In this document: piece by piece, positions 1-7,558 of the stretch
Numbering within the stretch: position 1 is the first letter of the stretch
Layout: every line of letters starts with the position of its first letter
DNA from: Palsa-504 sp963753195
GTDB lineage: Bacteria > Actinomycetota > Actinomycetes > Streptosporangiales > Streptosporangiaceae
Assembly (NCBI GenBank): GCA_963753195.1
Contig: CAVWBH010000003.1
Span: 806,001 to 870,000, forward strand
Direction: 5' to 3'
Length of the DNA stretch: 64,000 bases
Position numbers and translations under genes: made by a program
Notes under the pieces: generated by a model
Seen by the model: the letters and a program-made list of their open reading frames with translations, nothing else
The model's database searches: none
Told to the model about the DNA's origin: nothing

Positions 1-2
1 TG

Positions 3-377
3 GCCGAGCTCGAGCGGGTGGCCGACTACCTGATCCTGCTGTCGCAAGGCCGGGTCCAGGTGGCCGGGGAGGTCGATGACCTGCTCGCCTCCCACCGCGT
101 GCTGACCGGCCCGGCCGCCGCGGCAGACAGATATGCCGAACGGCCCGTGGTGCATGTGCGCCGCGGCGAGGCCCAGGCCCACCTGCTGGTCCGGGCCAGC
201 GCGGATGATCCGGTCCCGCCAGGCTTCCAGGCGCATCCGGTCGGGCTGGAAGAACTCGCCCTGGCCTACCTGCGCGAGCCCGGCGCCGGCGCGCTGCCCG
301 GCCCGGCCCGCGACCGGGCGCTGTCGCTTGACACTGGGCCGCTCGACACTGGCGAACCGTCGGAGGTGACGCGATGA
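3..377 (+). CDS. ABC exporter ATP-binding protein, C-terminal part
   Basis: Only the last 124 or so codons lie in the window, reading in the frame that begins at base 3; the Walker motifs are upstream of it. The first residues (AELERVADYLILL, then GRV) match the stretch just after the switch histidine of ABC-2 type exporter ATPases (compare the intact paralogue at 24388, which has SSHLLAEVEQVCDRVAV). The rest is the variable C-terminal tail of that family. The stop codon overlaps the start of the permease at 374, so the two are probably translationally coupled and form one exporter in the cytoplasmic membrane. Substrate unknown. Confidence 0.85.
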   Translation, partial: AELERVADYLILLSQGRVQVAGEVDDLLASHRVLTGPAAAADRYAERPVVHVRRGEAQAHLLVRASADDPVPPGFQAHPVGLEELALAYLREPGAGALPGPARDRALSLDTGPLDTGEPSEVTR

Positions 378-1417
378 CGGCGCTGAGGGTGACCGCCCGA
401 CCGGAGCAGGACGCGAGCCTGCGGCCGGTGCCGTGGCGGCGGATGGCCTGGGTCACCTGGCGGCAGCACCGGCTCGCGCTGGCCGGGGTGGCCGCGCTGC
501 TGGGCGCGCTGGCGGTGTGGCTGGGGCTGGAAGGCCTTCAGGCGCACCGCGCCTACGCCGCCGCGGCCGACTGCCGCCCGGCCAGCTCGGGGGCCTGCGG
601 AGCCCTGGTCGGCTACTTCCTCGCCTACGTCTCGACGGCACAGACCATCGCGATCGTGCTGCAGGCGGTGCCCGCGCTGATCGGGGCGTTCGCGGGCGCG
701 CCGGTGCTGGCCCGGGAGATGGAGACCGGCACCTTCCGGTACGCCTGGACCCAGGGCTTCGGCCGATCGCGCTGGACGGTGGCCAAGCTGGTGCCGCTCG
801 CGATCGCGGTGGCGGCCGCCGCCGGGGCGTTCAGCCTGCTGTTCTCCTGGTACTACCAGCCGTTCCTGGCCCAGACGCTCTCCTTCAACTTCCAGGTCCC
901 GCTGGACCCCGGGGTGTTCGACCTGCGCGGGGTCGCGTTCGCCGCCTGGGCGCTGGCCGCCTTCGCGATCGGCGTGCTGGCCGGCATGCTCATCCGCCGG
1001 GTCGTCCCCGCGATGGCCGCCACCCTGGCCGCCTACACCGGGCTGGCCATCGCCGCCGGCTTTTACCTGCGCGAGCACTACCTGACGCCGCTGCTGGTCA
1101 AGAACGCGGACGCACCCCGCTTCGCCTGGGTCATCGGCCAGCAGTGGTACGCCAAGGGCGGCCAGCCGGTCAGCCAATCCGTGCTCAGCCAGGTCCTCCA
1201 GGGGGCGCCGCAGCTGGCCGGGGGGAAGGGCGGGATCCCGCAGGACGACCCCACCGTGAACCAGTACCTGGCCCAGCACGGGTACACCCTGTGGACGACC
1301 TACCAGCCCGGCAGCCGGTTCTGGCCGTTCCAGTGGATCGAGGCCGGCTGGCTGCTCGCGCTGTCAGTGCTGCTCATCGCCGCGACCGTCTGGCTGGTCC
1401 GCCGCCGCGCCGCCTGA
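374..1417 (+). CDS. ABC-2 type transporter permease
   Basis: A 347-residue integral membrane protein. After a basic cytoplasmic N-terminus (WRRMAWVTWRQHR) it has a first membrane helix at about residues 35-53, a long extracytoplasmic or loop part, then further helices near 90-115, 138-160, 190-215 and 220-235, and a last helix near 318-340 ending in VRRRAA. The segment PVLAREMETGTFRYAWTQG is the conserved cytoplasmic loop (AxExExGT) of ABC-2 permeases. ATGA overlap with the ATPase gene upstream makes a two-gene exporter operon. Substrate cannot be told from the sequence. Confidence 0.85.
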   Translation: MTALRVTARPEQDASLRPVPWRRMAWVTWRQHRLALAGVAALLGALAVWLGLEGLQAHRAYAAAADCRPASSGACGALVGYFLAYVSTAQTIAIVLQAVPALIGAFAGAPVLAREMETGTFRYAWTQGFGRSRWTVAKLVPLAIAVAAAAGAFSLLFSWYYQPFLAQTLSFNFQVPLDPGVFDLRGVAFAAWALAAFAIGVLAGMLIRRVVPAMAATLAAYTGLAIAAGFYLREHYLTPLLVKNADAPRFAWVIGQQWYAKGGQPVSQSVLSQVLQGAPQLAGGKGGIPQDDPTVNQYLAQHGYTLWTTYQPGSRFWPFQWIEAGWLLALSVLLIAATVWLVRRRAA

Positions 1418-1463
1418 GCCGCCGGCCCCCGTTCAGTGCCGCGCGGCACGGCAGGCGGCGGGG

Positions 1464-1841
1464 TCAGGCGGCCGGCGGCTCGCGCCGCGGCGGCGGCCTG
1501 CGCTCCAGCGCCGCCAGCCGGAGTTCCAGCTGGTCGACCCGGTGCCGAAGCGTCTCGAGCTGGGCCTGGTCAGCCAGCCGCCGCTCAGCGGTCCGGCGCA
1601 GCCGCGGTGAGGCCTCGGCACGGGCCGCGACGAGCGCCAGCGGCACCAGGCGCTGCGGCCCGTGCGGGCCGTCCACCAGCCGGGACGGGATCTGACCGGT
1701 CCGGTACCAGCTGCGCAGGGCCGCACGGGAAACCCCGGTGTCGGTCACGGCGCGGTCGAGCGTCACCCAGTCGGAGCCCTCGAGCTGAGCGTTCAGCTCG
1801 AGCTCGAGCTCCCAGTCGTCGAGCCGGTCATCCCAGTCCAT
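1464..1841 (-). CDS. Small MerR/excisionase-like DNA-binding protein with coiled coil
   Basis: 125 residues. An acidic N-terminus (MDWDDRLDDWELELEL) is followed by a helix-turn-helix of the MerR/excisionase type at about residues 27-55 (TLDRAVTDTGVSRAALRSWY, then RTGQIPSR and a wing with PHGPQRLVPL), and a C-terminal coiled coil around residues 85-115 (QLETLRHRVDQLELRLAALE) suited to dimerisation. It is divergent from the Clp N-domain gene at 1923; the 81-bp gap holds a perfect 9-bp inverted repeat, the natural candidate for its operator. I infer it regulates itself and the Clp N-domain gene. Family assignment is by pattern only. Confidence 0.65.
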   Translation of the reverse strand: MDWDDRLDDWELELELNAQLEGSDWVTLDRAVTDTGVSRAALRSWYRTGQIPSRLVDGPHGPQRLVPLALVAARAEASPRLRRTAERRLADQAQLETLRHRVDQLELRLAALERRPPPRREPPAA

Positions 1842-1863
1842 AGCGATCCAACCCTCTCTCGGA

Positions 1864-1897
1864 CAACCATGTTAATAGCATGGTATTGACATGGTTG
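1864..1897. promoter_or_regulatory. Inverted repeat between divergent regulator and Clp N-domain genes
   Basis: CAACCATGT at 1864-1872 and its exact reverse complement ACATGGTTG at 1889-1897 are separated by 16 bases; a further CATGG at 1879-1883 lies between. The stretch is AT-richer than its surroundings and also contains TTGACA at 1886-1891, a possible -35 hexamer for the + strand. Position between two divergent genes, one a DNA-binding protein, suggests an operator controlling both. Confidence 0.5.
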
Positions 1898-1922
1898 GAG
1901 CGGGAGCCGGACGCTGGTCCGT

Positions 1923-2948
1923 ATGTTCGAGCGATTCACGGTCAACGCCAGGCGGGTGATTGTCCTGGCCCAGGACGAGGCCAAGCGGATGCAGCACAAC
2001 TACATCGGCACCGAGCACATCCTGCTCGGGCTGCTCGGCGTCCCCGAAGGGGTCGCGTGCCGGGCCCTGGCTGGCCTCGGGCTGTCCCTCGGGGACGCCA
2101 GGGAAGAGGTCACCGCCATCATCGGCACCGGCGGCACGGCGCCCACCGGGCGGATCCCGTTCACTCCGCGGGCCAAGAAGATCCTGGAGCTCTCGCTGCG
2201 CGAGGCGCTGCAGCTGCACCACAACTACATCGGCACCGAGCACATCCTGCTTGGCCTGATCAGGGAGGGCGAAGGCGTCGGGGCCCAGATCCTCGCGCAG
2301 CACGCCGAGCTCACCGCGATCCGCGCCGCCGTGCTTGACCAGCTGCGCGGGGCGGGTATCGAGGCCGGCCGCAGCAGGCGCTGGCTGCGGCGCCGGGCCG
2401 GGTCCGAGGCCGACGTGTCCAGCGGGCCGGGTGAGCAGTCGGTGCTCAACGCCACGCCGGCCGCGGACGCCACGCTCAGTGAGGCCGCCCGGCTGGCCGG
2501 GGTGCAGCCGGTCGGCTCGCACCACCTGCTGCTGGCCGCCCTGGCCGATCCCGACAGCGCCGCCGCCCGGGCGCTGGGCGCCCTCGGCGTCGACCTCGGC
2601 CAGGCCAGGGAGGCGCTGCACGACGTGGACGTCACGGGCACCAGCGACGAGCCGGCCGAGGAGGCGGGCCGGCGCCAGATGGTCATCCGGGTGACCGGTG
2701 AGCGGCTCACCATCGAGGCCGGCGATCCGGTCATTCTCGAAGCCGGGCGCGCGGCCCTCCGCGCGCTGGGCGACAAGGCCGACCCAGCCCACGGCATCCG
2801 CGGTGACCTGGCCGAATGCGCCAGCCTCAGCGCCGTATGGCAGGCGCTCCAGGAGAGCCTGCAGGCCATCCAGCGCAGTGGCGCATCGCCCGCGGAGCCG
2901 CCGGACGGACCCCGGCCAGCCGGGGACCGAGGCGGCCTAGCAGGGTAA
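1923..2948 (+). CDS. Stand-alone Clp N-domain protein (no AAA+ ATPase)
   Basis: 341 residues. Residues 1-145 are a full Clp N-domain made of two repeats, each carrying the motif NYIGTEHILLGL(I/L) (about residues 26-38 and 101-113), closely like the N-domain of ClpC (MFERFT.NARRVIVLAQDEA). A third, diverged repeat follows at about 180-240 (AARLAGVQPVGSHHLLLAAL). The last ~100 residues are not recognised. There is no Walker A or B motif, so this is not a chaperone ATPase by itself. Such proteins could act as adaptors or decoys of the ClpCP protease; that role is inferred. The MerR-like gene is divergent at 1841. Confidence 0.8.
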   Translation: MFERFTVNARRVIVLAQDEAKRMQHNYIGTEHILLGLLGVPEGVACRALAGLGLSLGDAREEVTAIIGTGGTAPTGRIPFTPRAKKILELSLREALQLHHNYIGTEHILLGLIREGEGVGAQILAQHAELTAIRAAVLDQLRGAGIEAGRSRRWLRRRAGSEADVSSGPGEQSVLNATPAADATLSEAARLAGVQPVGSHHLLLAALADPDSAAARALGALGVDLGQAREALHDVDVTGTSDEPAEEAGRRQMVIRVTGERLTIEAGDPVILEAGRAALRALGDKADPAHGIRGDLAECASLSAVWQALQESLQAIQRSGASPAEPPDGPRPAGDRGGLAG

Positions 2949-2969
2949 TCGCGACGGCGGGGTCACCTT

Positions 2970-2996
2970 GCTAGCATTGCTAGCATTGCTAGCATT
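2970..2996. repeat. Three 9-bp iterons upstream of the toxin-antitoxin operon
   Basis: GCTAGCATT is repeated three times without a gap (2970-2978, 2979-2987, 2988-2996). Each unit contains the palindrome GCTAGC and the -10-like TAGCAT. The array ends about 12 bases before the antitoxin start and directly before its AAGGAG ribosome site. Ribbon-helix-helix antitoxins bind short repeated boxes, so this is a probable autoregulatory operator. Confidence 0.6.
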
Positions 2997-3008
2997 GAGA
3001 AGGAGGGG

Positions 3009-3263
3009 GTGATCGCGCTGTCAGCACTGAGCATCCGCGACCTGGACGACCGGGTGAAGGAGCGGCTCCGCGTCCGGGCGGCCCGGCACGGCAGGTCAAT
3101 GGAGGCTGAAGTCCGCGCCATCCTCACCGATGCCGTCGCCGAGCCAGGCGAGGCCCCGGGCTTGTTCGAGGCCATCATGGATCGCTTCGGCGAACTGGGC
3201 GGGGTCGAACTCGACCTTCCCCCGCGCGCCACCCCGCCTAGGGCGGCGGAACTCGGCTCGTGA
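3009..3263 (+). CDS. FitA/VapB-like ribbon-helix-helix antitoxin
   Basis: 84 residues. The N-terminal ~45 residues have the FitA pattern (LSIRDLDDRVKERLRVRAA, then HGRSMEAEVRAIL), a ribbon-helix-helix DNA-binding fold; the C-terminal half, with LFEAIMDRFGELGGVELDLP, should wrap the toxin. GTG at 3009 follows AAGGAG (2999-3004) with short spacing. The family usually starts two or three residues before 'LSIRDLDD', which fits. Its stop overlaps the toxin start (GTGA), the usual layout of these modules. It should neutralise the PIN toxin and repress the operon through the iterons just upstream. Confidence 0.85.
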   Translation: MIALSALSIRDLDDRVKERLRVRAARHGRSMEAEVRAILTDAVAEPGEAPGLFEAIMDRFGELGGVELDLPPRATPPRAAELGS

Positions 3264-3679
3264 TCGTCGTTGACACCAATGTCGTATCCGAGCTGATGCG
3301 GCCTTCGCCCGCTGCGCAGGTCCGGGAATGGGTCAGCGCGCAGGCACCGAATGAGCTCTGCACGACGGCCATCACCGTCGCCGAGATCCGCTACGGCCTG
3401 GCGCGGCTTGCTGATGGGCGCCGTAAGCAAAGCCTGCTGGCTGCCGCCACCGAGTTGTTCGCCGCGTTCACCGACTACATCCAGCCGTTCGATGCCACCG
3501 CCGCGATCTGGTATGCCACGATCGTGGCGCACCGCGATCGCCTCGGTCTTCCCATCGACGGGTTCGACGCCCAGATAGCCGCCATCTGCCGGACCCGGGG
3601 TGCGACGCTGGCCACGCGGAACGCCAAGGACTTCCGGGAAACCGGGATCGACATAATCGATCCATGGCGGCCAAGCTGA
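3260..3679 (+). CDS. vapC: PIN-domain toxin (FitB/VapC family ribonuclease)
   Basis: 139 residues, the usual length of the family. The PIN acidic residues are visible: Asp5 in VVDTNVVSELMRP, the glutamate in TAITVAEIRYGLARL (about residue 43), and the aspartates in GFDAQIAAICR and TRNAKDF near residues 101 and 119. PIN toxins of this type are Mg2+-dependent endoribonucleases that cut tRNA or rRNA and stop growth until the antitoxin is restored. GTG start overlaps the antitoxin stop. All key acidic residues appear present, so the toxin looks functional. RNA target unknown. Confidence 0.88.
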   Translation: MIVVDTNVVSELMRPSPAAQVREWVSAQAPNELCTTAITVAEIRYGLARLADGRRKQSLLAAATELFAAFTDYIQPFDATAAIWYATIVAHRDRLGLPIDGFDAQIAAICRTRGATLATRNAKDFRETGIDIIDPWRPS

Positions 3680-3727
3680 CCGGTGTGGCGCCGCACGAGG
3701 GTTTGCATGCGGCGGTGGTGGGCGCGG

Positions 3728-4501
3728 TCAGCCCGGCCCTTCGCCGGAGGGGGCGCCGGCGACGAGATCCCGCAACCGGTTCCAGCGCGCTTCGTAACGC
3801 GGGCCGAAGCGATGTTCGGCGCGTCCGGCGCGCCGCGGCCGGCTGACGTAGTGGCGCACGGCCCACCATGACCCCGGCTTGGCCAGCCGGATAGCGCCGA
3901 CGATGGCGACGACGCCGATGAAGATACCGATGACGCCGGTCACGATCTTTCCCTTGAGCAGGCATATCACGCAGAGCAGGAGATTGACGACGATAACGGA
4001 GATCGACGACCACCATGCCGCCGTCCCGGCACGGCCGGTCACGAAGCTGGCACCGCCGATGAGTGTTCCGGTTATCACCAGCAGGCAGAAGATCGCGTCG
4101 ACCGACTTGCGCCCCTCGCTGGTCCAGTAGACGTCCTCGAGGCGCAGCCAGAGCGCGAACTCATCGGCGGTGAGACCGACGCCCACGCCGAAGACGGCCG
4201 CGGCGGCGTCGAGAGCAGGTCCTTTCGGCGACTGGGACACCAGGACGATGCCCGTCCCGATGATGATCAATATGCCGAAGACCTGGTGGTGAACGTGATT
4301 GCCGCCGATCTGGAGGTTGCCCAGTCCGGCGCTGGCGCCGCGGCCTGATCGGATGAGCCTGGTCACGGTTCTGGTGACGAGGAACGTGACGAGTATGGCC
4401 AGGAACATCCACATCATGGGATACAGAGAGGACCCGGTACCGACCGTGATCTTCGCCCCGGAAGCAAGCACGGGAAGGGCGCTGGCAGCGTGGGCTCGCA
4501 C
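3728..4501 (-). CDS. Multi-pass membrane protein of unknown function
   Basis: 257 residues with about six membrane helices (roughly 25-45, 70-90, 98-115, 132-152, 163-183, 188-208) and a basic C-terminal tail of about 45 residues (VRHYVSRPRRAGRAEHR) that should be cytoplasmic. A histidine-rich loop GGNHVHHQVFG at about 67-77 precedes the second helix and recalls a metal or haem site, but I do not recognise the family for certain. GTG start at 4501 is preceded by a strong AGGAGG six bases upstream. No obvious operon partner; the FKBP gene begins to read on the same strand 95 bases away. Confidence 0.7.
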   Translation of the reverse strand: MRAHAASALPVLASGAKITVGTGSSLYPMMWMFLAILVTFLVTRTVTRLIRSGRGASAGLGNLQIGGNHVHHQVFGILIIIGTGIVLVSQSPKGPALDAAAAVFGVGVGLTADEFALWLRLEDVYWTSEGRKSVDAIFCLLVITGTLIGGASFVTGRAGTAAWWSSISVIVVNLLLCVICLLKGKIVTGVIGIFIGVVAIVGAIRLAKPGSWWAVRHYVSRPRRAGRAEHRFGPRYEARWNRLRDLVAGAPSGEGPG

Positions 4502-4596
4502 GGCATCCTCCTGCGTCTACCGCCTGGTCCTTGGAGTCTACGTAGCGTAATGACCCGAGGCGGTAGGGCAGATGACTTCCGGACTGCGGAGGTTGC

Positions 4597-4968
4597 TCAG
4601 ACTGAGACCAGGTCGCACACGAAGATGAGGGTCTCGCCCGGCGCGATCGCGCTCCCGGCGCCCCGGTCTCCGTAGGCCAGGTCCGGCGGGATGATCAGCT
4701 GGCGGCGGCCACCGACTCTCATGCCCTGCACGCCCTGATCCCAGCCGGCGATGACGTGCCCGGCACCGAGCTGGAACTCCAGCGGGTCGCCCCGGTTCCA
4801 GCTGGCGTCGAACTCCTCCCCCGTCGAGTACGCGACGCCGACATAGTGAACCTTGACCCGGTCGCCCGGGCTCGCCACGCTGCCGTCTCCTTCCCAGATG
4901 TCGGTGATCAACAGCTCCGCGGGCGGTTCGCCGCCGGGAAAGTCGACCTCTGGTTTGGTGACGCTCAT
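4597..4968 (-). CDS. FKBP-type peptidyl-prolyl cis-trans isomerase
   Basis: 123 residues from ATG at 4968, preceded by GAAGAGG. A single FKBP domain fills nearly the whole protein: DRVKVHYVGVAYSTGEEFD, then QLGAGHVIAGWDQGVQGM, VGGRRQLIIPPDLAYG and the C-terminal strand TLIFVCDLVSV. The binding-pocket residues (Tyr, Phe, Asp, Val-Ile, Trp, Tyr, Phe) are in place. No signal peptide or lipobox, so it is a cytosolic folding catalyst. An in-frame upstream extension to 5157 exists but is low-complexity and runs through the hairpin at 5020, so the shorter start is preferred. The csp gene lies upstream on the same strand. Confidence 0.92.
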   Translation of the reverse strand: MSVTKPEVDFPGGEPPAELLITDIWEGDGSVASPGDRVKVHYVGVAYSTGEEFDASWNRGDPLEFQLGAGHVIAGWDQGVQGMRVGGRRQLIIPPDLAYGDRGAGSAIAPGETLIFVCDLVSV

Positions 4969-5019
4969 ACTCGACCTCTTCCAGTTGCTCGCCGATCTGG
5001 CCTGATCGCGCCGTGGAAG

Positions 5020-5045
5020 CGGGGCGGTTCCGCAGAACCGCCCCG
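5020..5045 (-). terminator. Rho-independent-type hairpin after the cold-shock gene
   Basis: CGGGGCGGTT (5020-5029) and AACCGCCCCG (5036-5045) form a perfect 10-bp GC-rich stem with a 6-base loop. It lies 50 bases after the csp stop and before the FKBP start, both on the minus strand. No U-run follows, as is common for actinobacterial terminators. It probably ends the csp transcript and lowers read-through into FKBP. Confidence 0.6.
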
Positions 5046-5095
5046 TTCCGGCAGCTGGCAGCCCAGGTGGGCTGGGCAGCGCGGCTGAACCGGGC

Positions 5096-5299
5096 CTAGA
5101 GCGGCTGGACCTGCTCGGCCTGGGGGCCCTTGGGCCCACGGCCGGCCGTGTACTCAACCCGCTGGTTCTCCTGCAGGCTGCGGTAGCCGTCCGCCTGAAT
5201 GGCGGAGTGGTGAACGAAGACGTCGGCGCTGCCGTCGTCCGGGGCGATGAAACCGTACCCCTTGTCCGCGTTGAACCACTTCACGGTGCCCTGAGCCAT
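5096..5299 (-). CDS. cspA: Cold-shock protein (CspA family)
   Basis: 67 residues, the standard length. The OB-fold RNA-binding motifs are intact: RNP1 KGYGFI preceded by GTVKWFNAD, and RNP2-like DVFVHHSAI, followed by GYRSLQENQRVEY. Single-stranded RNA/DNA binding chaperone in the cytoplasm. ATG at 5299 is preceded by a near-perfect AGGAGG. The ~280 bases upstream of the start hold no gene and could be a structured leader like those of other csp genes, which is inferred. A hairpin terminator follows the gene. Confidence 0.95.
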   Translation of the reverse strand: MAQGTVKWFNADKGYGFIAPDDGSADVFVHHSAIQADGYRSLQENQRVEYTAGRGPKGPQAEQVQPL

Positions 5300-5877
5300 G
5301 TGTCCTCCTGGTGACGATCTTCGGGCCGCACGTGTGCGCGACCCGGGTCGGTGCGACCGCCTGCCCGTAAAGGCCTGGCTTGGATGCCCGCGGCGCCCGC
5401 TGTCAGAACTCCGCAGGCGCTGTGACACGTACACGAACTTCGACTCCAACCGTGCCCTATTAAACACCATCGCGGCCCCCGGCGGGGCCGGACCGGGCAC
5501 GCACCGTGGCCGCGATGGGCGCTCGCAGGCCTCCGGCCACCGTCGGAACCTAGGCCACGAACGTCCGGACCTGCAGGTCACGAGGGCTTAGACGGCTCGC
5601 CGCCGACGTTTCGCCGGACCCGTCTTCAGCCAGGATTCACTCCAGTGACGTCATGTGTTCACGACGAACGCGGCGAGGCGATTCATGCAAGTAGCGCCCG
5701 TGCATGGCGCGGGCGGCGTGCGGGATGACCGACAGGCCAAAGGGCGCGGGCGGCGGGCGGGATGACCGGCAGGCCAAAGGGTGCAAGGATAGCCAGCAGT
5801 GCGGCCGGTCATCGCGACAGTACGTATCGGCTGATCCCGGGCGGTTGGCCCGTCTCGGCCCGACTTGGAGGATCAAC
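5300..5877. other. Intergenic region: csp leader and methyltransferase upstream DNA
   Basis: No convincing gene. The csp-proximal part reads on the minus strand as a leader with AT-richer patches (around 5440-5470 the minus strand has TTTAAT, a -10-like element). The part near 5646-5653 contains TGACGTCA, an 8-bp palindrome. The methyltransferase-proximal part carries two tandem copies of a 37-bp repeat. Longer in-frame extensions of the methyltransferase run through that repeat and look non-coding. Confidence 0.4.
5706..5780. repeat. 37-bp tandem repeat, two copies
   Basis: Copy 1 (5706-5742) and copy 2 (5743-5779) begin GGCGCGGGCGGCG and end GACAGGCCAAAG or GGCAGGCCAAAG; they differ at only a few bases. 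They lie about 100 bases before the chosen start of the methyltransferase gene. Function unknown; a duplicated regulator site or simple slippage product. Confidence 0.6.
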
Positions 5878-6552
5878 GTGACCGGCAACGCGCGGGCGCG
5901 ACAGGCTTGGCCGGAGATGATCCGGGCTGGCACCGAGCTGCGGCCGGTGCCGCTGGTGCCAGATATCCGGATCCATCAAGCCAGTGATCCGATCGGCTTG
6001 TGGCAGCCCACCGAGCTGCAGTCAGGACGGACCGGCCTGGATCCGCCGTTCTGGGCGTTCGCGTGGGCGGGCGGGCTGGCGCTGGCCCGCTACCTGCTGG
6101 ACCATCCTGAGACGGTCCGGGGCCGGCACGTGATCGACATTGCCTCCGGCTCGGGAGTGGCGGCCATCGCCGCAGCCCGGGCCGGTGCGGCCACCGTGAC
6201 CGCGTATGACATCGACCCGGTCGCGGCCGTGGCTATCGGCATGAACGCGGCCGCCAACGGCGTAACGGTCCCGGCCGTCTGCGCTGACGTCCTGGACCAG
6301 GACGATCTCCCAGCCGCTGGCGCCGATCTGGTCCTGGTGGCCGACACGTTTTACCAAGGGGATCTGGCCGGCCGGGTGATGCGGTTCGCGGAGCGAGGCC
6401 ACGCCCGCGGGGCGGCGGTCCTGGTCGGCGACTTCGGCCGGGCCTTCCTGCCCCGCGACCGGCTCAGGGAGCTGGCCAGCTACGACGTTCCCGGCCAGCG
6501 CATGCTGGAAGGCACCGAGATCAAGCACACGACCGTCTGGGCCCTCGCCTGA
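5878..6552 (+). CDS. Class I SAM-dependent methyltransferase (ETFB lysine methyltransferase-like)
   Basis: 224 residues from GTG at 5878, which follows TTGGAGG at a good distance; an in-frame extension to 5704 is low-complexity. Motif I of SAM-binding Rossmann methyltransferases is clear (HVIDIASGSGVAAIAAARAG, about residues 83-102), followed by the acidic motif TAYDIDPVA and the motif IV region DLVLVADTFYQ. The N-terminal PPFWAFAWAGGLALARYL is typical of the METTL20/PrmA-like group (compare 'PFWA.pWpgg..LaryL'). It probably methylates a protein lysine; the exact target is unknown. Confidence 0.8.
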   Translation: MTGNARARQAWPEMIRAGTELRPVPLVPDIRIHQASDPIGLWQPTELQSGRTGLDPPFWAFAWAGGLALARYLLDHPETVRGRHVIDIASGSGVAAIAAARAGAATVTAYDIDPVAAVAIGMNAAANGVTVPAVCADVLDQDDLPAAGADLVLVADTFYQGDLAGRVMRFAERGHARGAAVLVGDFGRAFLPRDRLRELASYDVPGQRMLEGTEIKHTTVWALA

Positions 6553-6624
6553 CGAGCAAGCGGGCCGCACCGGACGTTCTTGTACATTCCGATCTGCGGA
6601 GTTGACACTGAGGGTCAGCACACG

Positions 6625-7449
6625 ATGCGCACTCCGGAGATGAGCATGTTCGAGCTGGTGCATAGCTACGACACGATCAACCTGCACCGCAGCGGCGCCG
6701 CGGTGAAACTGGAGCTCAACCGGCCGGAGCGGCTGAACGCGCTCAGCGACGAGCTGGCAGGCCAGCTGCTCGTGCTCCTGCAGGAGGTCGCCGAGGATCC
6801 GTCGGCGCGCTCGGTGCTGATCACCGGCGCGGGCCGCGCGTTCAGCGGCGGAGCTGATATCCGGCAGGCTGCCGCTGACGGCGCTTCCCGGCCCGAGGTG
6901 AAGAAGATCCTCGGGGAGGTCTATCACCCGATCCTCCGGACCATCCGCCAGATGCCGAAACCGGTCATCTGCGCGGCCAACGGCCCGGTGGCGGGCGTCG
7001 GCAACTCCCTGGCGCTCGGCGCTGACCTGGTGATGGCGGCGGAATCAGCGTATTTCCTGCTGGCCTACGTCAATATCGGCATAGCTCCCGACGGGGGCAC
7101 CTTCCTGCTCGCCGCGTCGCGGGTGGGATTTGCCCGGGCCACCGAGATGGCGATGCTGGGCGAGCGGATCAGCGCACGCCAGGCCCTTGACTGGGGCCTG
7201 ATCAATCAGGTCTGGCCCGATACTGAGCTGCAGGCCCGGGCCGAGGACCTAGCGTTGCGGATGGCGAACGGCCCGACCAGGTCGTATGCGGGCATCAAGC
7301 GGGAGCTGAATAACTCGATGTTCGCCCAGCTGGACGAGGCGCTGGAGGTCGAGATCCAGGTCATGGCCGAGCTCCGGGATACCGCCGACGCGGCCGAGGG
7401 ACGCGCTGCCTTCGCCGAGAAACGGACGGCCCAGTTCATCGGGCGGTGA
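6625..7449 (+). CDS. Enoyl-CoA hydratase/isomerase family protein
   Basis: 274 residues from ATG 6625 (ATG at 6640 or 6646 are alternatives; no strong ribosome site marks any). Crotonase fold: LELNRPERLNALSDEL near the N-terminus, the oxyanion-hole segment AGRAFSGGADIRQ, and the second one PVAGVGNSLALGADLVMA. The active-site region YVNIGIAPDGGTFLL has aspartate where hydratases often have glutamate (compare 'lGl.PegG' or 'lGl.PDgG' of PaaG-like isomerases), so it may be a PaaG-type isomerase/hydratase. Acts on acyl-CoA in fatty-acid or aromatic degradation. The stop codon lies inside a 23-bp tandem repeat. Confidence 0.9.
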   Translation: MRTPEMSMFELVHSYDTINLHRSGAAVKLELNRPERLNALSDELAGQLLVLLQEVAEDPSARSVLITGAGRAFSGGADIRQAAADGASRPEVKKILGEVYHPILRTIRQMPKPVICAANGPVAGVGNSLALGADLVMAAESAYFLLAYVNIGIAPDGGTFLLAASRVGFARATEMAMLGERISARQALDWGLINQVWPDTELQARAEDLALRMANGPTRSYAGIKRELNNSMFAQLDEALEVEIQVMAELRDTADAAEGRAAFAEKRTAQFIGR

Positions 7450-7505
7450 CGACCGGCCGCATCGGGCGGTGATCACCGGCCGCATCGGGCGGTGACCACC
7501 GGGCG
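7437..7505. repeat. 23-bp tandem repeat, three copies, over a stop codon
   Basis: The unit CATCGGGCGGTGACGACCGG (first 20 bases shown) is present at 7437-7459, 7460-7482 and 7483-7505 with one to three changes. The enoyl-CoA hydratase TGA (7447-7449) is in the first copy, so each further copy repeats the end of the gene and its stop. Confidence 0.8.
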
Positions 7506-7558
7506 CACGCCGATGAGCGGGAGCGGCCCGCTCCCGGGGCCCCAGTACCCTCGGGGTC

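Noticed and set aside
2963..3532. Minus-strand ORF of 189 residues over the toxin-antitoxin genes
   Set aside because: Antisense to fitAB-like genes; its start (MLAMLAMLAR-type end) is just the translated iteron array.
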